A stretch of 49,812 nucleotides of DNA from an uncultured Eubacterium sp. (GTDB taxonomy: Bacteria > Bacillota_A > Clostridia > Lachnospirales > Lachnospiraceae). The notes under the pieces are model-generated. The model searched no databases. It had not been told where the DNA came from and worked only from the letters and a program-made list of their open reading frames with translations. The stretch is taken from the NCBI GenBank assembly GCA_948468465.1, contig CAOKJJ010000009.1, positions 1 through 49,812 on the forward strand, in the 5' to 3' direction. The first letter of the stretch is position 1. Each line of letters begins with the position of its first letter. The translations under genes and the position numbers were made by a program. Shown here in pieces: positions 24,780-33,541 of the stretch.

Positions 24780-26628
24780 AGCAGACACCTCCTCCATATT
24801 GGTTTGCACCGCATCCGCTGCAATGCATTCTGCAGTTTTTGGTAACCTCTCCCTGCTGTGACCGTTTCCATTCCCGCAGAAGATATTGCCTTAAAACACC
24901 ATCGTCTATAAAATCCCACGGAAACACTTCATCATCCGCACGTTCACGCATCGTATAAAAATCCGGGTCTATGCCTGCCCTGGCAAACGCACGCTGCCAG
25001 CGGTCATGATCATAAAACTCTGACCAGGAATCAAACAGCGCGCCATCTTCATAAGCATATAAAACCGCCTGTGCCAGCTTACGGTCGCCGCGTGCCAGCA
25101 CGCCTTCCAGCACAGAGATGTCTGTTTCATGCCAGTTATATTTGATGCTCTTTCGATTCAGCTGTTCCTTGACAGCGTCATTCACGACTTTTGCCCTCCG
25201 CTTATATTCCTCCTGATCATACATCCGTGCCCACTGAAACGGCGTAAACGGCTTTGGAATAAAAAATGAGGTGCTGATGGTAATCTGGCATTTCCCGTTT
25301 CTTTTCTCTTTCGGTATTTCATAATACCTCACCGCGATTTTATTGGCAAGTTCGGCAATCGCACGCATGTCCTCATCCGTTTCCTGCGGCAACCCAAGCA
25401 TAAAATACAGCTTCACCTTCTGCCAGCCGCCTTCAAACGCAAGACCTGCTCCATGCAAAATGTCTTCTTCCGTAAGTCCTTTATTAATCACATCGCGCAT
25501 GCGCTGAGAACCGGCTTCCGGCGCAAATGTTAGGCTGGATTTGCGAATGTCCTGCACTTTGCTCATAACATCCAGGGAAAACGCGTCTATCCGCAGCGAC
25601 GGCAGGGAAATATTGACGCCTTTGTGTTTGAAATGGTCAATCAAATACGTAACCAACTCTCCCAGCTTTGAATAATCGCTGGAGCTTAGGGAAGTCAGCG
25701 AAATTTCATCATAACCGGTACTGCGCAGCATTTCATCCGCGTACTGTTTTAATATTTCCACATCTTTTTCTCTTGTCGGACGATAAATCTGCCCTGCCTG
25801 ACAAAATCTGCATCCCCGGATACATCCCCGCATCAGCTCTAATACAACACGGTCCTGCGTAATTTTAAGAAACGGAATCACAGGCTTTGTCGGATAAATG
25901 GAATTTGTAAAATCCATCACCAGCTGCTTTTGTACTTTTTCCGGCACGCCAGGTGTATTGGGAACCATTTTTTCTATCGTGCCGTCTTCGTTATAAAAAA
26001 CATCATACAATAACGGCACATAAATGCCGGGAACTGACGCGGCCTGTACTAAAAATCTGCGCCTTGGCCAGCCTTCCCGCTTTGCCTGTTTGTATAAGTC
26101 AAACAGCGCGTCATAAGACGTCTCTCCTTCTCCAATATAAATAAGGTCAAAAAACGCGGCAACTGGCTCCGGATTATACGTACATGGACCGCCGCCTATG
26201 ACAATCGGCATCTGTTCCGTACGCTGCGCCGCCTGAAACGGAATGTGCGCCAGATCTAGAATCTGCAGAATATTTGTATAGCACATTTCATACTGCAGCG
26301 TAATGCCGATAAAGTCAAAGCTTCCCACGGCATCCTGGGATTCCAGCGCAAACAGAGGAATTTCGCGCTCTTTCATGATATGATGCAGATCCGGCCATGG
26401 GGAAAATACCCGTTCACACCAGACATCATCCCTGCGGTTAAACATTTCATATAATATCTTCATCCCAAGATGCGACATGCCGATTTCATATACGTCCGGA
26501 AAACACATCGCAAAGCGGATATCCACCTTTCCCGGATCTTTCATGACGCTGTTTAACTCCCCTCCGATGTAGCGGGCAGGCTTTTCGATTTTTAGTAATG
26601 TTTCATCATTTAAGGCTAGTTTTCTCAT
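24754..26628 (-). CDS. B12-binding-domain radical SAM protein (TIGR03960)
   Basis: 624 residues from the ATG at 26628, which has AAAGGA 6 nt before it; a longer frame opens at 26688 but has no site. The N-terminal third resembles a cobalamin-binding fold (AMCFPDVYEIGMSHLGM). The [4Fe-4S] site is CIRGCRFCQAG near residues 270-280, followed by the radical SAM barrel (GCQITISTSFFIPKPFTPFQWA-like). A C-terminal CRMHCSGCG cluster is present. The gene overlaps the DUF2344 gene. The reaction is unproved; methylation or methylthiolation of a macromolecule is a fair guess. Confidence 0.92.
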   Translation of the reverse strand: MRKLALNDETLLKIEKPARYIGGELNSVMKDPGKVDIRFAMCFPDVYEIGMSHLGMKILYEMFNRRDDVWCERVFSPWPDLHHIMKEREIPLFALESQDAVGSFDFIGITLQYEMCYTNILQILDLAHIPFQAAQRTEQMPIVIGGGPCTYNPEPVAAFFDLIYIGEGETSYDALFDLYKQAKREGWPRRRFLVQAASVPGIYVPLLYDVFYNEDGTIEKMVPNTPGVPEKVQKQLVMDFTNSIYPTKPVIPFLKITQDRVVLELMRGCIRGCRFCQAGQIYRPTREKDVEILKQYADEMLRSTGYDEISLTSLSSSDYSKLGELVTYLIDHFKHKGVNISLPSLRIDAFSLDVMSKVQDIRKSSLTFAPEAGSQRMRDVINKGLTEEDILHGAGLAFEGGWQKVKLYFMLGLPQETDEDMRAIAELANKIAVRYYEIPKEKRNGKCQITISTSFFIPKPFTPFQWARMYDQEEYKRRAKVVNDAVKEQLNRKSIKYNWHETDISVLEGVLARGDRKLAQAVLYAYEDGALFDSWSEFYDHDRWQRAFARAGIDPDFYTMRERADDEVFPWDFIDDGVLRQYLLREWKRSQQGEVTKNCRMHCSGCGANQYGGGVCFEGQNKVS

Positions 26629-26660
26629 AGCATTCCTTTCGGTTTTGTATATTTTATAAT

Positions 26661-28352
26661 TCATTTTTGTGCCAGCATAACCCTGCACCTCTTTTTATAA
26701 CATGCAATTCCATATTTCAGAATATTCTCTACCCCATCGTCTTCAAGGTCATCCTCATACTTTGTATATTCGATCTGTTTTAATGCCTCCCTGCATGCCC
26801 CGTCCAGATTCCCGTCATGGGCGTATTTTACTTCTATGATAATCCCCATATCCCCGGTATCCGGTTCCGCAAGGATATCCGCATATCCCTCCCCCATTTC
26901 CCGGTTGGAAGAAATGCCCCATCGGGTTTTCACTCCCAATATTCCAAGTAAAACTCCATGGTAAAAGTTCTCTTTCATTTCTTTCCTTGCGGCTGTATCC
27001 CGGATGCTGATCGTCTTCCTTAAATATTGTGTAAATATTTTTTCTACATTTTCCGCATCCTCATTTTGCAGGGCATCGCAAAAGCGGTTCAGCATATCTC
27101 CGTCTTCCCGAACATTCTCCTGAAAAAATTCCATGATCTGCGTCACATAAATATCCCGGATTTCCAGATTGGGAATTGCCAGCTTCATCTGCCTTCCCTC
27201 TGCTTTTCCACGCTGGGTCAGATAACCTGTAGTAAAAAGCAGGCTCCAGATATTGTCTATGGTCTGATAAATCTCCGCATACGTAAGTTCCTGATGGATC
27301 TCCTTTGTAATGACTTCCCCAGCTATCAGGCGTTCAATATCACGTTTTGTCGCGGCTTTTGCCGATTCTTCTATAAAACGTTTCACCGCATCATTGCTGC
27401 TGGTGTTAATCCAATAATTCTCCGGCTGCGCATCCGGATCGTATCTGATCCTATCGCAATGGTTCAGGACATCCCAAGGACAATATACTTGTACATTGCC
27501 GAACTGATAGCCGTCATACCATCTTTTTACATCCTCATAATGGTCCGCCACACCATAATACTCCAGGAGTTCTTTCACTTCTTTGTCCGTAAAGCCAAAG
27601 TATTCATCAAAACGCTCATCTGCAATCGTCAGTACCTTCAGATTGTTAAGTCCGGTAAAAATACTTTCCTTTGAAATCCGAAGGCACCCGGTCAGCACTG
27701 CTAATTTCAGGCTGTAATTCGTCTTTAATACCTCCCCAAGCAGGCTTCGGATCAAAGAAATCATCTGGTCGTAGTATCCGTGCGCATGAGCTTTTGCCAG
27801 CGGAACATCATATTCATCAATCAGTACAATCACTTTTGTCTCATAATGTTTTTCCAAAAGTGCCGTCAACTGCCTTAAGCTGCCGCCAAGCGTACCCTCA
27901 TTCATATGATCATCCAAGAGTTTTCGATACGCTGCTTTGTCATAATCATTGAGCTTATCACTGTCTAAAAGAAAATAGAACTTTGCCGCTGCTTCTATGA
28001 TAACCCGAACTGCCATCTGGTATGCCATCTCATAACTGCGTGCGTCAATCCCCTTTAGGGAAATAAATACAACCGGATATTTCCCCATATACTCCTCACA
28101 AAACACAGTTTCCTTTGAAATATCCAGTCCGTCAAAAATACTCTTATCACCATTCAAAGAAAAGAAGCATTCCAGCATGCTCATATTCAGCGTTTTTCCA
28201 AACCTTCTGGGACGGGTAAACAAATTTACTTCTCCCCAATTATGAAGTAATTCTGCAATTAGTCCTGTTTTATCAATGTAGTAGAAATCTTCTGTGCGAA
28301 GCTTATCAAAATTATCAATTCCTATTGGAAGTTTTTTCTTTCTCATATCCAT
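26661..28352 (-). CDS. AAA-ATPase-like/DUF1703 nuclease protein (paralogue 1)
   Basis: 563 residues. LPIGIDNFDKLR and DFYYIDKTGLIAELL begin the AAA-ATPase_like domain; Walker A is RPRRFGKTLNMSML (47-60) and Walker B is VIVLIDEYDVP. The C-terminal PD-(D/E)XK domain has GYADIL and GIIIEVKYA (D and ExK). This family is highly expanded in gut Clostridia and Bacteroidales; a defence or mobile-element role is suspected but unproved. AAGGAG precedes the start. Its upstream 57 bp is almost identical to that of the paralogue at 33542-35257. Confidence 0.9.
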   Translation of the reverse strand: MDMRKKKLPIGIDNFDKLRTEDFYYIDKTGLIAELLHNWGEVNLFTRPRRFGKTLNMSMLECFFSLNGDKSIFDGLDISKETVFCEEYMGKYPVVFISLKGIDARSYEMAYQMAVRVIIEAAAKFYFLLDSDKLNDYDKAAYRKLLDDHMNEGTLGGSLRQLTALLEKHYETKVIVLIDEYDVPLAKAHAHGYYDQMISLIRSLLGEVLKTNYSLKLAVLTGCLRISKESIFTGLNNLKVLTIADERFDEYFGFTDKEVKELLEYYGVADHYEDVKRWYDGYQFGNVQVYCPWDVLNHCDRIRYDPDAQPENYWINTSSNDAVKRFIEESAKAATKRDIERLIAGEVITKEIHQELTYAEIYQTIDNIWSLLFTTGYLTQRGKAEGRQMKLAIPNLEIRDIYVTQIMEFFQENVREDGDMLNRFCDALQNEDAENVEKIFTQYLRKTISIRDTAARKEMKENFYHGVLLGILGVKTRWGISSNREMGEGYADILAEPDTGDMGIIIEVKYAHDGNLDGACREALKQIEYTKYEDDLEDDGVENILKYGIACYKKRCRVMLAQK

Positions 28353-28383
28353 TTTTTATGCTCCTTCCGCCATATTCAAACTA

Positions 28384-28440
28384 TTTTTCCACAGTATATC
28401 ATATTTAACATTCACATTCCATCCCTAAATCAAACAAGGC
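28384..28440. repeat. Upstream block shared with the second AAA paralogue
   Basis: About 57 bp match 35301-35355 at close to 90% (TATATCATATTTAA, then ATTCCATCCCTAAATCAAAC). Similarity stops at AAGGC, in the first arm of the terminator hairpin at 28438-28460. Confidence 0.7.
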
Positions 28441-28460
28441 TGCCGCATTCTGCGGCAGCC
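28438..28460 (-). terminator. Intrinsic terminator of the PTS operon
   Basis: GGCTGCCGC (28438-28446) pairs perfectly with GCGGCAGCC (28452-28460). In the minus direction it follows the PTS stop codon and runs into TTGTTTGATTT. Confidence 0.8.
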
Positions 28461-28470
28461 TGTAAAAGGT

Positions 28471-30033
28471 TTATTCCATTCCCAATAAATTTTTTATATT
28501 ATTTTTATAAATGTCTGCTTTCGTACCATAAATAATCTGCACGCCGTCATCGACGCGCACGACACCATTCGCGCTGGTTTGTTCCTTCCATTCTTTGTCG
28601 CTCATAACCAGTGACTTATCTTTTACCTTCACACGCAGACGGGTAAAGCATGCGTCCACATTGATAATGTTGTCCGCGCCGCCCAGTCCTTCAATAATAA
28701 CCGCAAGAATATCGTCGCTTACTTTCTTGCCGCTTAAAGGCTTAACCTCTTCCTCGTCCGCCTCACGCCCAGGCGTCTTATAGTCAAACTTTAAGATCAT
28801 AAACTTAAATGTAACATAATACAGTACAAAAAATCCTGCGCCAAGGATAAATACCCAAATCCAGTTCGATCCTTTATCCGCCTGCATGATCCCGTTAAAC
28901 AGCGTGCTCAAAAACGGCCCGCCGAAAGCGCTTGGTCCAGGAATATTGACCTGGAAGATGTAGGTTAATAAATACGTCAGTCCGGCAAATCCTGCGTGGA
29001 TGACAAATAACAGCGGCGCCACAAACAGGAAAGAATATTCGATCGGCTCAGTGATGCCCGTAAAAATGGACGGGATGACCGCGGCGATTAACAGCGCTTT
29101 GACCTGCTGTTTCTTTTCCGGCTTTGCTGTATGATAGATGGCCAGCGCGGCGCCAGGCATGCCGAACATTGCAAAGATTACTTTGCCGTTCATAACAAAC
29201 CGGGAAATATTAATGTCAAACATCGTATCTGGTGAAGCAAGCATTGCATTGTAAATATTTAACGCGCCCTCTACCACATTTCCGTCAATTTCCATCGAGC
29301 CGCCCAGATTGGTAAAGAAAAACGGAGTGTAAATAAAGTGATGCAGTCCAAACGGCAGCAGCGCCCGTTCACTCAGTCCATAGATAACGCTTCCTGCGGC
29401 ACCTGTCTCATAGATTAGCTCACCCATCATCGTAAGTCCGTTCTGTACAACCGGCCATACAAAAGCCATCACAAAACCAAGCGCCGAACAGCCGAGCAGC
29501 GTAACCATTGGGACAAATTTCGTTCCGGAAAAAATGCCCAGAATCGGCGGCAGCTGGATATTATAATACTTATTGTGCAGCCAGGCAACTAAAAGGCCGA
29601 TCAAAATGCCCCCAAATACACCCGTATCCAAAGAAGCAATGCCCATGACCATAGACTGTCCCGTCTGCATCGCAGAAGGGTCCAGCTTGCCCAGGCTTGT
29701 AAGGAGTACATTCATAACATTGTTCATGGCTAAAAAGCCAATGACACTGCAAAGAGCCGCAATCCCTTTTTCTTTCTTGGCATAGCCTACCGCTACGGAC
29801 ACAGCAAAAATAATTGGCAGATAGGAATTGACCGTGTTTCCCATTGCCTTAAGCAGGTTAAAGAACAATGATACATAGGGAGTTCCCAAAAACGGCGCCA
29901 GTTCCACAATGTTTTTCGTTGTGAAAGCGGAGCCGATTCCTACCAGAATACCAGCAATCGGCATAATCATAACCGGCGTCATAAGTACTTTTCCTAATTT
30001 TTGAAACTGAGAAAAGGAAAACTTCTCCTTCAT
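28471..30033 (-). CDS. PTS alpha-glucoside/glucose-type transporter, IIC-IIB
   Basis: 520 residues. The N-terminal two thirds are the membrane IIC domain (GKVLMTPVMIMPIAGILVGIG, later ERALLPFGLHHF and GITEPIEYSF, family signatures). The IIB domain near the C-terminus has the phosphorylated Cys in VDACFTRLRV. There is no IIA domain; a separate IIA gene is at 32372-32839. The GH4 gene lies 13 bp upstream in the same operon. Together they import and phosphorylate an alpha-glucoside such as maltose. Confidence 0.92.
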   Translation of the reverse strand: MKEKFSFSQFQKLGKVLMTPVMIMPIAGILVGIGSAFTTKNIVELAPFLGTPYVSLFFNLLKAMGNTVNSYLPIIFAVSVAVGYAKKEKGIAALCSVIGFLAMNNVMNVLLTSLGKLDPSAMQTGQSMVMGIASLDTGVFGGILIGLLVAWLHNKYYNIQLPPILGIFSGTKFVPMVTLLGCSALGFVMAFVWPVVQNGLTMMGELIYETGAAGSVIYGLSERALLPFGLHHFIYTPFFFTNLGGSMEIDGNVVEGALNIYNAMLASPDTMFDINISRFVMNGKVIFAMFGMPGAALAIYHTAKPEKKQQVKALLIAAVIPSIFTGITEPIEYSFLFVAPLLFVIHAGFAGLTYLLTYIFQVNIPGPSAFGGPFLSTLFNGIMQADKGSNWIWVFILGAGFFVLYYVTFKFMILKFDYKTPGREADEEEVKPLSGKKVSDDILAVIIEGLGGADNIINVDACFTRLRVKVKDKSLVMSDKEWKEQTSANGVVRVDDGVQIIYGTKADIYKNNIKNLLGME

Positions 30034-30046
30034 GTGTAACTCCTCC

Positions 30047-31372
30047 TTACTTTAACTGCGGCCAGTAACCTTTGTTTGCTTCAATCATCTTGTCTAAAAT
30101 CTTCCTTGCCACTTTTGCAGAAGGAACTGTTTTATTCATCGTAAACGCTTCGAGCGCTTTCTGATAAGAATTCTCAAAATATGCATCCACAATCAGTTTT
30201 TCCGCTGCAAGCTGCTGCTGCATCATGCCCAGGTGGAACTGTGGAATCTTTCCGATCACAACCGGTTCCGGACCCCATTTGCGCAGGTAGCATGGAACCT
30301 CCACCATCGCGTCGTCCGGAAGCTGCGGGATGGAACCGTTGTTCTCTACAATCACCAGATAACGGTCTGAGTAGTTGTAGGCAATCGAGCAGGCAACATC
30401 TACAATAAAATCGCCAAACGCGTTAAACAGATTCAAATTTACCTCATGTGTGCCGCCGCTTTCCTTGATCAGCCGCACCTGATCATACATGTCCTTTTCG
30501 CGCCCGTCCATAACCATATTTGCCCTCGTATAATTCGGATCGCTCGTCTCCACGCATTCCTTCGGATACAAATAATACTGCAGATATGTATTCGGCAGAA
30601 ATTCCGGGAAGTCTGTAAGTATCTCCTTGAAATTTTCCCACGTATGCTTCCAGGACGGATCCGAATGATGCTTGTCATGAGAAGCCGCCAGTCCAAACTG
30701 CATAATCTTTTCCTTAAGCTCCGGCATTCTGTCGACACCGGCCTTATCATACAGCTTTGTCCACCATCCAAAGTGATTCAGTCCAAAATACACAGGATCC
30801 AAATCATTATATTTTTCAAGCCCTAACATTTTTGCAAAAGAAAGCATAATCGCTACCGGCATATCGCAAATGTTTAATATTTTGTAGTTGTGATATTGAC
30901 GGCGGGTGGCCTCCGCGACAATCGCAGCCGGATTGGAATAATTAATAATCCATGCCTCAGGCGCATAAGTTCTCACATCATCAATGACTTTAAAAACGCC
31001 TGGGATCGAACGAAGTCCATATGCCATTCCGCCTGGGCCGCATGTTTCCTGTCCAACAACGCCAAATTCCAACGATATCTTTTCATCCTGCTCGCGCATT
31101 TTCAATCCGCCCTGGCGAATCTGGGCAAACGCAAAATCAATGTCCGTAAACGCCTCTTTCGGATCTGTCGTTGTAAAGTATACACAAGAGTCATGAAGCT
31201 TTGCAGTCAGTGAACGGCAAAGCGTGTCTACCAGTTCCAAACGGTCTGGATCTATATCATAAAGCACAAGCTTTTGCAGCGGAAATCTCTCCAAGTTTCC
31301 AATCAGACTTTGAATGATGCCAGGCGTATGGCTGGAACCTCCGCCTACAATAACTACTTTAAAACCTTCCAT
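30047..31372 (-). CDS. GH4 6-phospho-alpha-glucosidase
   Basis: 441 residues. The NAD site is VVIVGGGSSHTPG at the N-terminus. The metal/specificity motif reads NICDMP, the CDMP form found in GlvA-type 6-phospho-alpha-glucosidases. GLNHFGWWT carries the other conserved His. GH4 enzymes use NAD+ and Mn2+ in an oxidation-elimination mechanism to split 6-phospho-alpha-glucosides. It precedes PTS IIC-IIB and is divergent from the RpiR regulator. The GAAGG-type site lies 9 nt before ATG. Confidence 0.93.
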   Translation of the reverse strand: MEGFKVVIVGGGSSHTPGIIQSLIGNLERFPLQKLVLYDIDPDRLELVDTLCRSLTAKLHDSCVYFTTTDPKEAFTDIDFAFAQIRQGGLKMREQDEKISLEFGVVGQETCGPGGMAYGLRSIPGVFKVIDDVRTYAPEAWIINYSNPAAIVAEATRRQYHNYKILNICDMPVAIMLSFAKMLGLEKYNDLDPVYFGLNHFGWWTKLYDKAGVDRMPELKEKIMQFGLAASHDKHHSDPSWKHTWENFKEILTDFPEFLPNTYLQYYLYPKECVETSDPNYTRANMVMDGREKDMYDQVRLIKESGGTHEVNLNLFNAFGDFIVDVACSIAYNYSDRYLVIVENNGSIPQLPDDAMVEVPCYLRKWGPEPVVIGKIPQFHLGMMQQQLAAEKLIVDAYFENSYQKALEAFTMNKTVPSAKVARKILDKMIEANKGYWPQLK

Positions 31373-31444
31373 AGTAAATCATATTCCTTTCCCAAAATTT
31401 TTTTGTTGCGCGCGCTTTTTTTTACCGTTATAATAACTATTATC

Positions 31445-31524
31445 ACTATAAATGTTTCTTTCCAAATTGTGAATAGCTTTGAACGATTCTGGAAGGATGT
31501 ACCAAAGACGAAATGATTTCATTT
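31445..31524 (-). promoter_or_regulatory. Promoter and distal operator of the GH4-PTS operon
   Basis: TTCACA (31468-31473) and TATAGT (31445-31450) are 17 bp apart on the minus strand. AAATGA-TT-TCATTT (31511-31524) lies about 80 bp before the predicted start site. The same arrangement recurs at 32922-33001. The distal position suits an activator such as GlvR-type RpiR proteins. Confidence 0.65.
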
Positions 31525-31551
31525 TATGAAAAAATTTTCAGGAGATACGAT

Positions 31552-32310
31552 ATGGATTTTTACAACAGAATAGCAGAAAACGCTCATTTGCTGAACAAGA
31601 GCGACAACGAGATTTTATCCTACTGCATACGCAATAACCAGACTCTTTCTAAAATGAAAGTACAAGAGGTTGCTGATACGCTCTATACCTCTCCTGCTTC
31701 TGTCGTGCGATTTTGCAAAAAGCTTGGTTTCAGCGGATTTTCAGAATTTAAGGCGGGAATCAAGGCGGAACTTTCCCGGGATTCTAAGGAAACCAGCCAA
31801 AAGAGTCATCCGACAGACTTTTTAAAAGATGTACATAAAACGATCCAGTTAATCCCGGAAGAAACGATCGACCGTGTTTTAGAAAAGATTTATAACTGCC
31901 GCAGGGTGGAATTTTACGCGGCCGGAAGCAGCCGGACAGTAGCCGCAGAATTCGTCAAACGGCTGCAGATCATCGGAAAGCCTGCTTTTTGGTATGACGA
32001 CAGCTCTTTAATGAACATCAGCGCCAGGCAGGTCACCGAAAACGACCTGGTCATTGTCATCTCCGTATCTGGAGAAACCAGCCTTGTAATCGCCGCCGCA
32101 AACATGGCTAAAAGCCACGGAGCTTCTATCGTGTCCATCACGGATCTGGGAAGCAATGTCTTAAGCGATATGGCCGATGAAAATATCAATGTCCATTCTA
32201 CTTTTTTTATCAAGGCAGACATCAAAATCCGCTCCAGGGTACAGCTGCTGTTGGTTTGTGAATATATGTTTTTCCGATATTTGGAAGAATATGGACAGTG
32301 TGAAGAATAA
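31552..32310 (+). CDS. RpiR-family regulator (HTH-SIS)
   Basis: 252 residues from the ATG at 31552, which has AGGAG 7 nt before it; an in-frame ATG at 31513 lies within the operator. The HTH_6 domain (KVQEVADTLYTSPASVVRFCKKLGFSGFSEFK) is followed by an SIS sugar-phosphate domain (FYAAGSSRTVAAEF and VIVISVSGETSLVI). It is divergent from the GH4 gene and convergent with PTS IIA, and shared operator-like sequences sit before both minus-strand operons, so it probably regulates both in response to a phosphorylated sugar. Confidence 0.93.
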   Translation: MDFYNRIAENAHLLNKSDNEILSYCIRNNQTLSKMKVQEVADTLYTSPASVVRFCKKLGFSGFSEFKAGIKAELSRDSKETSQKSHPTDFLKDVHKTIQLIPEETIDRVLEKIYNCRRVEFYAAGSSRTVAAEFVKRLQIIGKPAFWYDDSSLMNISARQVTENDLVIVISVSGETSLVIAAANMAKSHGASIVSITDLGSNVLSDMADENINVHSTFFIKADIKIRSRVQLLLVCEYMFFRYLEEYGQCEE

Positions 32311-32321
32311 GACAGAAAAAG

Positions 32322-32351
32322 ACCCCTGTACCTGCACAGGGATCTTTTTTT
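32322..32351 (+). terminator. Intrinsic terminator between rpiR-type gene and PTS IIA
   Basis: CCCTGT (32324-32329) pairs with ACAGGG (32336-32341), followed by a T7 run at 32345-32351. It lies between convergent genes. Confidence 0.75.
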
Positions 32352-32371
32352 CAGAAGCAAATTTCCATATT

Positions 32372-32839
32372 CTATTGGATTTGAATGATGTCTCCGTCTC
32401 CGGCCTGTATGTTTCCGGTCTTTAAAAGCTTAACCTTCTCCCCGCCTGTAAAGATAACTGGGGAATACAAGGATTTCCCCTGCTCCTTCAAATAATCCAC
32501 ATCTACCGTTACAAGCACGTCTCCCTGTTTGACCGCATCGCCCTGTTTCTTTTTGATGGTAAAGCCGGCCCCATTTAAAGCTACCGTTTCCAGTCCGATA
32601 TGGATCAGTATTTCCATCCCATCTTTTGTCGTTATCCCAAAAGCATGTCCCGTAGGAAAGGTTGCCGTAATCGTTCCGCTAAGCGGCGCAATCACTTCCG
32701 TACCTGTCACCTCTACCGCAAAGCCTTCCCCCATCGTTTTTTCCGAAAATACCGGATCCGGCACATCCTCAATCGGATGCAGCGTTCCCGTCATCGGGCA
32801 GACAAACGTTTCCTTTTTCTTTTTGCTGAAAAATCCCAT
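32372..32839 (-). CDS. PTS glucose-type IIA protein
   Basis: 155 residues, a free-standing Crr-like IIA. The two active-site His motifs are TGHAFGI and MEILIHIGLET; the latter His accepts phosphate from HPr. VIAPLSGTI and FTIKKKQGDAVKQGDVL are family blocks. It should supply phosphate to the IIC-IIB protein encoded at 28471-30033, which lacks IIA. It is transcribed alone from a promoter that duplicates that of the GH4-PTS operon. GGAGAAAG precedes the ATG. Confidence 0.93.
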   Translation of the reverse strand: MGFFSKKKKETFVCPMTGTLHPIEDVPDPVFSEKTMGEGFAVEVTGTEVIAPLSGTITATFPTGHAFGITTKDGMEILIHIGLETVALNGAGFTIKKKQGDAVKQGDVLVTVDVDYLKEQGKSLYSPVIFTGGEKVKLLKTGNIQAGDGDIIQIQ

Positions 32840-32921
32840 AAAATGCTTTCTCCTTTACATGTATTCATACGCTCCAATTTTTTTGCTGCGTATGTTTTTT
32901 ATCGTTATGATAACTGGTCCC

Positions 32922-33001
32922 ATTATAACAATCCCAGCCTTGTTTGTAAATAGCTTCCAGCAATTCTAAAAAGAAATGCCAAAAACGAAATGATTTCATT
33001 T
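32922..33001 (-). promoter_or_regulatory. Promoter and distal operator of the PTS IIA gene
   Basis: TTTACA (32945-32950) and TATAAT (32922-32927) are 17 bp apart, and AAATGATTTCATTT (32988-33001) lies at the same distance upstream as in the GH4-PTS promoter. Flanking bases (ACGAAATGATTTCATTTT, then TGAAAAAA) are also shared. Confidence 0.7.
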
Positions 33002-33038
33002 TGTGAAAAAAATTCAGTAAAATTCACACTATCAGTAC

Positions 33039-33109
33039 ACAAATAATTCTTGCAGTATATATCTAATCGTGTATAATTTTAGTATCTCTTTAAGTGACAA
33101 ATAATTCTT
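33039..33109 (+). promoter_or_regulatory. Promoter and 13-bp direct repeats before the XRE gene
   Basis: TTGCAG (33050-33055) and TATAAT (33072-33077) are 16 bp apart. ACAAATAATTCTT occurs at 33039-33051 and 33097-33109, flanking the -10 box, and could be the regulator's own operator. Confidence 0.5.
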
Positions 33110-33149
33110 ATAGTGCACATTTTAAATAGATACTTAGGAGGACTTCATC

Positions 33150-33485
33150 ATGAACGAATTAGATTACCAGAAAATCGGCCAAAAAATCCGGGCCGCCAGA
33201 CAGGCAAAAGGCTGGTCACAGGACAGGCTTTCTGAAAAATGCAATATCAGCCTTTCCTTTATGGGGCATATTGAACGCGGGACACGCATTATGAGCATGG
33301 ATACCTTTGTCGCTCTTTGCAATGAACTGGAAATCAGCGCAGACTATGTACTGTGGGACATCATACGGCCGTCAGACCCGATCTTACTGAATATTTTAAA
33401 CAGCGTAAAGACAAAAGACGCCGCGACATATTCGCGGTATGTACAAATCATCCGGGCAATCGCAGAAATTATGAGCACTGGCTGA
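33150..33485 (+). CDS. XRE-family helix-turn-helix regulator
   Basis: 111 residues. The HTH_3 domain covers residues 7-65: IGQKIRAARQAKGWSQDRLSEK, ISLSFMGHIERG, MSMDTFVALCNELEISADYVL. The C-terminal 40 residues are helical. TTAGGAGG lies 7 nt before the ATG. The last 80 bp and the hairpin after it are duplicated at 35358-35471, on the far side of the AAA gene. The stop TGA lies within the left arm of that hairpin. The target is unknown; self-regulation is likely. Confidence 0.92.
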   Translation: MNELDYQKIGQKIRAARQAKGWSQDRLSEKCNISLSFMGHIERGTRIMSMDTFVALCNELEISADYVLWDIIRPSDPILLNILNSVKTKDAATYSRYVQIIRAIAEIMSTG

Positions 33486-33515
33486 CGGCAGTTATCCGTC
33501 AGCAGCGCCCGATAT
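33403..33515. repeat. 113-bp direct repeat, left copy
   Basis: This copy spans the XRE 3' end and the hairpin GCTGACGG-CAGTTAT-CCGTCAGC (33481-33503). It matches 35358-35471 with about five substitutions and one indel. Immediately after it, 33509-33528 is a perfect 20-bp match to the interior of rmd (35877-35896). Confidence 0.9.
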
Positions 33516-33541
33516 GGTTAAACGCACGCACATTTATCTAT

